64,000 bases of DNA from JASHPR01 sp963844655 (GTDB lineage: Bacteria; Actinomycetota; Actinomycetes; Streptosporangiales; Streptosporangiaceae), in NCBI GenBank assembly GCA_963844655.1, contig CAWJPA010000007.1, positions 1,364,001-1,428,000 on the forward strand. Reading direction: 5' to 3'. Numbering within the stretch: the first letter of the stretch is position 1; each line of letters opens with the position of its first letter. Positions 59,099 to 64,000 of this stretch are shown here, piece after piece. The position numbers and the translations under genes are program-made. The notes below the pieces were generated by a model. The model saw nothing but the letters and a program-made list of their open reading frames with translations, was not told where the DNA came from and did not search any database.

Positions 59099-62000
59099 CT
59101 ACCGGTGGCCGGATGCCGATTCCCGTGGCGGTTCCGGGAACGAGTCAAAGAGGCGGAGCCGGTGTGCGGTGGCGGCTGCCTCGCCGCGGCTCGCGACCCC
59201 GAGCTTGCCGAGGATGTTCGACACGTGCACGCTTGCCGTCTTCGCGGAGATGAACAGCTCGCCAGCGATCTCGGGGTTGCTCCGCCCGGCTGCCACGAGC
59301 CGCAGCACCTCGAACTCGCGGGCCGTGAGCCCGAGCCGTTCCCGCTCCGGACGGCTATCCTGGCCGGTCGGCCCGGCCGCGTGCGCGCGGGCCTCAGCGC
59401 TCTCGCCCGGGCCAAGCCAGATCCTGGCGCGCCGGGCGAGCAGCGCGATGTCGTCGCGCAGCGGCGCGGCGCCCAATTGCGCCGCCAGCGCGGCGGCACG
59501 GTGCAGCCGGTCGGCACCGCCGTCATGGTCGCCGCTGCTCAGGGCCGCCTCAGCCGACCGCAGCAGGGACATCGCGAGCGGATAAGGCTGGCTCGCCGCC
59601 TCCCACGCCCGCGCTGCCACGTCCCACGCGACGCACAGATCGCCGGGCCCAGGGACATCGCCCCGCCCAGGAGTCCCCCCACCCACCTCCCCATCCCCCT
59701 TCGCAGCCCCATCCCCCCTGCCCGCGCTGGCCAGGGCACCGTCGGCACGCATCATCTCGGCGGCGAAGGTCAGCTGGCCCGCCTGCTGCGCAACGCCGTC
59801 CGCCTCCAGCCGCACGGCCTCGGTACGCAGGCGGTCGCGCAGCGCCGCGGCCTGCGCAACCAGCCCCTCATCGCGGCGGGAGGCCGCGGCCACGCAGGCC
59901 CTGGCCCCGGCGACCAGCAGCGGCCAGGCGTACCGCGGGGTGGGCCTGGCGCCAAACCAGCCGAGCGCCTCGTCGACGGCGGACAGGGCCGCGGCCGGGC
60001 GGTCCTGGGCCAGCCGCAGTTCGGTGTCCAGCCGGGCCAGCGGGAGCTGATGTTCGTCCTTGAACCTGGCGCCGTGGAGCACCGCCTTGTCCGCCGCGAC
60101 GCATTCGGCCGCGTCGGCCAGGTCACCGCGGGCCAGCGCCACATCGCCGGACAGCCGAAACAGCCCGGTTCTGCCCAGCAGGGGCGGGAAGAGCTGCAGC
60201 GTCCGCTCGATGATGTCGGTCGCCTCGTCCCACCGGCCCAGCGACACGAGCGGCTCGGCCAGGTTGATGGCCAGGGTCACGCCCGACGTCCGGGCCAGCC
60301 CGTAGTCCCGGGCGGTCGCGATTCCCTCGCGGGCCACCTCGGCGGCCTGCTCATGCTGGCCCATTCCCTCCAGGAAGTCTGACTCGGTGATATCGGCTCT
60401 CAGCAGCGGCTGGTACGCCTGGGCCGCGGCCGCGACCGTGCGCGCCTCGGCCAGCAGCGCCCGGACCCGGTCCAGGTTCGCGGGCGGCTCCGCGCAGGCG
60501 ACGGTCACGAGAGCGGCGGCTTCCGTGGCGCGATCACCAGCCTGGCGCGCCGCGGCCACGGCCTCCTCGGCCGCGGCCATGAACTCGGCGGCGTCCCAGC
60601 CCCCGTGTCGGTGGTGGTGGTCGTGGGCCAGCCGTTCCAGCACTCGCGCCCGCGCGGCGCTCGGCGGGTCGGCCGGGACCAGCCGGACCGCCTCGCGCAG
60701 GTCTTCTACATAGTCGGTCCGGCCCAGCAGGTACTTCAGGTGGCCGTGGACCTCGTGCAAGAGCGCGGCCCGGACCGGTTCCGCGGTGACGTCCACCTCG
60801 CGCAGCGCAGCCTGGGCGAAGGCCACCCCCCGGTCGTACTCTCCGGCCAGCTCGGCGGCCCGGACCGCCGCCTCGAACACCGCCAGATGGTCCGTGCCGA
60901 TCTGCTGTGCGGCGTCCGGCACCTGGTCCCACAGCTCCAGGGCCCGCGACAGCATCGCGAGCTGTTCGGCGTAGGCGAGCGCCTGGCCCGACGCCGCGGC
61001 CGCCTGCCAGGCGCTGATCAGCGCCCACGTGATGTCGTGGGCCGCGTACCAGTGGTAAGCCTGCTCGACCGGGGCGCGGCCCGGCGGTACCAGCAGCGGG
61101 TCGTTGTTGATGGCTTCGGCGAACCGGCCGTGCAGCCCGCTGCGCTCGCCGGGAAGCAGCTCGTCGTGCACCGCCTCGCGGATCAGGCTGTGCCGGAACA
61201 GGTAGCCGTCGGAGTCGGTCAGCAGCACGTTGGCGGACACCGCCGGCCGCAGCGCGTTGGCCAGCGCGGGATCGTCCAGCCCGATGACCGCCGCGAGCAG
61301 CGCATGACCGATCCGCTCGCCGCCCGCGCTCGCGACCCGGACCACGTCCTGGGTGGGTTCGGGCAGCCGGCGCACACTCGCGACCAGCAGGTCGCGAAGC
61401 GAGTCGGGCAGCCCGGAACCGAGGTCCTCGCCGTCACCGATCAGCGCCTCCACGAACAGCGGGTTGCCCTCGGTCCGGCGGTAGACGGCGGCGAGCACGT
61501 CCTCGGGCGGCCGATGGCCGGTAATCCGGGCCACCAGGTCGTCGGTGTCCCAGCGGGTCAGCCGGCCCAGCTCGATCCGGGCGACCCAGCCGATGCGGTC
61601 GAGCTCGGCGAGCAGCGGACGCAGGGGATGCGTGCGGTGCAGTTCGTCGGACCGGTAGGTCACGGCGATAAGCACGCCGTCGAGCACTTGCTGGTTACGG
61701 ATCAGGAACGCCAGCAGATCCCTGGTCGACCGGTCGGCCCAGTGCGCGTCCTCGACGATCAGGACGACCGGGCCACGCTCGGCCAGCTGCTCGAGCAGGA
61801 TGAGCATCTGCTCAAACAGGCGCGCTCGCGCCTGGCCCGCGTCGTCCGATCCGGCCGGGCTCGCCGAACTCGGGCAGCAGCCGGGCCAGCTCCCTGGTTG
61901 CGCCGCTGGGCAGCAGCTCGGCGACGCCGTCGGCGCCCAGGTCGCGGACCAGCTCGCGCAGCGCCGAGGTGAACGGGGCGAACGGCAGGCCGTCCGCGCC

Positions 62001-62210
62001 GAGTTCCAGGCAGCCGCCGGTCAGCACCCGGGCGCCGGCGTCACGGGCCCGCCCGGCGAACTCGCTCACCAGCCGGGACTTGCCGATGCCCGCCTCGCCG
62101 CCGATGAGGACCGTGGCCTGGCCACGGCCCGCCTCGGCCAGCGCGGCGTCCAGCGTGGCGAGCTGGTCGGCCCGGCCGACCAGGATCGGACTGACAACGT
62201 TCGCTGCCAC
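59099..62210 (-). pseudogene. Large AAA-type LuxR (LAL/MalT-like) regulator, frameshifted near 61.86 kb
   Basis: Frame 1 (GTG 62210 to about 61860) holds Walker A in LIGGEAGIGKSRLV. Frame 2 (to 59099) resumes with RLFEQMLILLEQL, Walker B VVLIVEDAHWADRS, a long TPR-like helical region and a C-terminal LuxR helix-turn-helix (LTAREFEVLRLVAAGRSNPEIAGELFISAKTASVHVSNIL). A +1 insertion lies in GAGCCCGGCCGG (61851-61862). A repaired protein is about 1,035 residues, normal for LAL regulators. A G-rich low-complexity insert lies in the C-terminal third. Without repair, the downstream part lacks Walker A. Confidence 0.85.
59675..59718 (-). repeat. G-tract cluster in the LuxR gene (G-quadruplex potential)
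   Basis: On the coding (minus) strand six or more G runs of 3-6 bases occur within 45 bases, including GGGGGG, GGGGG, GGGG and GGG runs separated by one to seven bases. They encode a Gly/Asp/Lys-rich linker (GAAKGDGEVGGGTPGRGD) absent from typical LAL proteins. Confidence 0.7.
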
Positions 62211-62255
62211 AAGGTCAAGGATGCCAGCAAGCTAGGACACCGCCACGGGCGAGCT

Positions 62256-63191
62256 TCACGGCAGCATCCCGTCGACCCGGCTGATGATGTCCCGGCACAG
62301 CCGGCCCACGTCGCCGGGGTCATCGGTGAACTGCGACGGCTTGACGCAGAACGTGGTGAAGCCGGCCTCGGCCTGGGGCGGGATCGTGCCCAGGGCCTGG
62401 CCCACGTCCGCCACGCTGTGATCGTCGGGGAACACGGCGCGGGTGCCGCCGACGAGCTCCAGCTCCCCGGGGTCGCGGCCCGCGGCCAGCATCGCCTGCC
62501 GCAGCCGCAGCATGTCCTCGGCCGGCGGCCGGCCCAGCGGGTTGAACCCGGCGGCGTACTCGGCGATGCGCGACACCATGCGGCGGTGCATCCGGGATCC
62601 GCCCAGCCACAGCGCCGGGCCCTCCGGCCGGAACGCCTTCGGCTCGAAGTACACGTCGCGGAACGAGTAGTGCGGGCCGGAGAACGACGCGGGGGTGTCC
62701 CGCCAGAGCACCGCCCACGCCCGGAGGTGCTCGTCCAGCAGGTCGCCCCGCGACGCGAACGGGACGCCCAGCGCGGCATACTCCTCCGGCAGCCAGGAGA
62801 CGGTCGGCTGCACGACCAGCCGGCCGCCGCTGACCAGGTCCAGCGAGCCGAGCTCGCGGGCCAGCAGCAGCGGGTGCCGCAGCGGCGCGATCACCGCGCT
62901 GGCCACCAGCCGGATCCGCTCGGTGACCGCGGCGATCGCCGACAGCAGCACCAGCGAGCTCGGCCACGGCGTGGCCGGGTCCTGGTTGCCGGGCAGCGCG
63001 TACTCGCGCGGGTTGGGCATGACCCCGGCCGAGCCCGCGGACGGGCCGAGCACCACGTGCTCGCTGATCATCACCGAGTCGAACCCGGCGTCCTCGGCCT
63101 CGCGGGCCCAGCGGACCAGGGCCGGCAGGTCACGGCCGGAGGTCATGGTCCAGTTCTCGCTCAGGACCAGGCACATTCTTGGCGTGCCCAT
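62256..63191 (-). CDS. LLM-class F420-dependent oxidoreductase
   Basis: 311-residue luciferase-like (beta/alpha)8 protein. N-terminal MCLVLSENWTM, RWAREAEDAGFDSVMISEHV, TERIRLVASAVIAPLRHPLLLARELGSLDLVSGGRLV and YFEPKAFRPEGPALWLGG are standard blocks. Actinobacterial members mostly use coenzyme F420, but FMN cannot be excluded. The start could be the ATG at 63191 (MGTPRM) or 63179. The same-strand FAH gene is upstream, separated by a 198-bp gap that contains an inverted repeat. Confidence 0.87.
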   Translation of the reverse strand: MGTPRMCLVLSENWTMTSGRDLPALVRWAREAEDAGFDSVMISEHVVLGPSAGSAGVMPNPREYALPGNQDPATPWPSSLVLLSAIAAVTERIRLVASAVIAPLRHPLLLARELGSLDLVSGGRLVVQPTVSWLPEEYAALGVPFASRGDLLDEHLRAWAVLWRDTPASFSGPHYSFRDVYFEPKAFRPEGPALWLGGSRMHRRMVSRIAEYAAGFNPLGRPPAEDMLRLRQAMLAAGRDPGELELVGGTRAVFPDDHSVADVGQALGTIPPQAEAGFTTFCVKPSQFTDDPGDVGRLCRDIISRVDGMLP

Positions 63192-63260
63192 GCCCTCTCC
63201 CTCCCCTGTCTACCCACCTGTCACTCTGGCGTGCCCAACCCGCCCGTCCGGCCTTGATCC

Positions 63261-63300
63261 ATGTGAGTTTGCTGCACACCTGACTACAGCAAACTCACAT
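63261..63300. repeat. 14-bp-arm perfect inverted repeat in AT-richer DNA
   Basis: ATGTGAGTTTGCTG (63261-63274) and CAGCAAACTCACAT (63287-63300) are perfectly complementary with a 12-nt loop. The arms are much less GC-rich than the surroundings. It lies between the FAH stop and the LLM start (both minus strand). No T-run follows on either strand. Confidence 0.8.
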
Positions 63301-63389
63301 CGACGGCCGCTGCCGCGGGGGGGCCGGTGGGGGACGGCCCGGTGGCCGGGTGCGCGGGGCCTAAGCACGGCGGCCGGTGGCTGCGGGCA

Positions 63390-64000
63390 TCAGCCCCGGC
63401 GCGGGGGGCGGATGCCGCGGAACTCCCAGTCCCCGCCGAGCGCGGTGGACAGGACCTCCTCGCTCTCGCTCGGCTGCGCGCCGAACCCGTCGGGGACCGG
63501 CTCCGGGCCCGCCACCACGTGGCTGGTCAGCCGGCCCAGGCCGTCGACCTCCACGTCGACCACGTCCCCGGGCCCGACCGGCCGGGAGCCCGCGGGCGTG
63601 CCGGACAGCAGCACGTCGCCGGGGCACAGCGTGATCGTCCGGGCGATGTCGGCGACCAGGTAGTGCATGTCCCACTGCATCTCGTCGGTGGACCCGTCCT
63701 GGGCCAGCCGGCCGTTGACAAACGTGCGCAGCCGCTTGCCCCTGAAATCCCAGCCGGTCACCAGGCCGGGGCCGAGCGGCGCCATCGTGTCTGAGCCCTT
63801 GACCCGCAGCATCGACCCGGCGTCGGTGTCCCTGAAGTCGTGCAGCCCGAAGTCGTTGCCGATGGTGTAGCCCGCGATAAACTCACCCGCCTGCGACGGC
63901 GGCACGCCCCGGCAGGTGCGGCCGATCACGATCGCGACCTCGCCCTCGTAGTTGAGGTACCTGCAGTTCGCGGGCCTGACCACGGCGCCGCCGTGCCCCA
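63390..64000 (-). CDS. Fumarylacetoacetate hydrolase-family protein (5' end outside the window)
   Basis: The C-terminal at least 203 residues of an FAH-fold hydrolase; the reading frame stays open to the window edge, so the start is missing. Motifs: NYEGEVAIVIGR with the metal-binding Glu, YTIGNDFGLHDFR, VKGSDTMAPLGPGLVT, MHYLVADIARTITLCPGDVLLSGTPAG. Mg-dependent hydrolysis or decarboxylation of acylpyruvate-type or homoprotocatechuate intermediates is typical. Its pairing with the LLM oxidoreductase suggests aromatic or keto-acid catabolism, which is inference. Confidence 0.88.
   Translation of the reverse strand, partial: GHGGAVVRPANCRYLNYEGEVAIVIGRTCRGVPPSQAGEFIAGYTIGNDFGLHDFRDTDAGSMLRVKGSDTMAPLGPGLVTGWDFRGKRLRTFVNGRLAQDGSTDEMQWDMHYLVADIARTITLCPGDVLLSGTPAGSRPVGPGDVVDVEVDGLGRLTSHVVAGPEPVPDGFGAQPSESEEVLSTALGGDWEFRGIRPPRRG

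Overview
The window is about 64 kb of very GC-rich DNA (by eye above 70%) with dense gene packing, many ATGA/GTGA stop-start overlaps and frequent GTG starts. The gene families (PriA-type HisA, an F420-type LLM oxidoreductase, an MgtA-like mannosyltransferase, a LpqY/SugABC-like sugar importer, LuxR, PadR and XRE-MmyB regulators) point to a chromosomal segment of a filamentous-type Actinomycetota. A Streptosporangiales-like origin is only a guess. I see no phage, IS element, CRISPR array, rRNA or tRNA.

Layout. (1) 0.1-8.7 kb is core metabolism: lysA, then galT-galE-galK, then hom-thrC-thrB (aspartate-family amino acids and the Leloir pathway). (2) 8.7-20.9 kb is accessory and catabolic: an MBL hydrolase, a complete Liv-type ABC importer (livM-livH-livF-livG-binding protein, minus strand), a divergent AraC regulator followed by an SDR and a TPP enzyme, and a PadR-controlled DrrAB-type exporter whose permease gene is frameshifted. 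(3) 21.1-33.7 kb holds hisG, a LacI-regulated sugar importer with a GH13 glucosidase nearby, a ParB-like protein, a phosphoesterase, a tyrosine phosphatase and an NmrA-like reductase. (4) 33.7-48.2 kb is a histidine pathway broken into blocks: hisD, then an inserted block of about 6 kb (mannosyltransferase, SGNH hydrolase, FUSC transporter, inositol-phosphate synthase), then hisC-hisB, then a phosphoesterase and a two-gene toxin-antitoxin-like module, then hisH-priA-[amino-acid dehydrogenase]-hisF-hisI. (5) 48.2-52.8 kb is a signalling island: a small Cys protein with an RsbW-like ATPase, a stand-alone receiver, a LuxR response regulator divergent from a CHASE3/GAF histidine kinase, and a PRC-barrel protein. 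(6) 53-64 kb is accessory: a secreted GH2 enzyme, an MBL hydrolase, an ATP-grasp protein, XRE and LuxR regulators, an LLM oxidoreductase and a truncated FAH-family hydrolase.

Regulatory sequence is unusually readable. Seven genes (lysA, an MBL gene, hisD, hisC, the HicA-like gene, hisH, the GH2 gene) have a TANNNT -10-like hexamer ending 6-7 nt before the start codon, the arrangement expected of leaderless transcripts. Clear operators are seen at padR, lacI, the inositol-phosphate synthase gene and the toxin-antitoxin-like module. Four genes carry a total of five single-base frameshifts, all at or near G/C runs; these are either sequencing or assembly errors or recent gene decay. The best candidates for something new are the HicA-like/HTH module inside the his region, a structured 377-bp intergenic region at 32.4-32.8 kb, a palindromic element inserted in frame in hisF, and an AT-richer 14-bp-arm inverted repeat at 63.26 kb.
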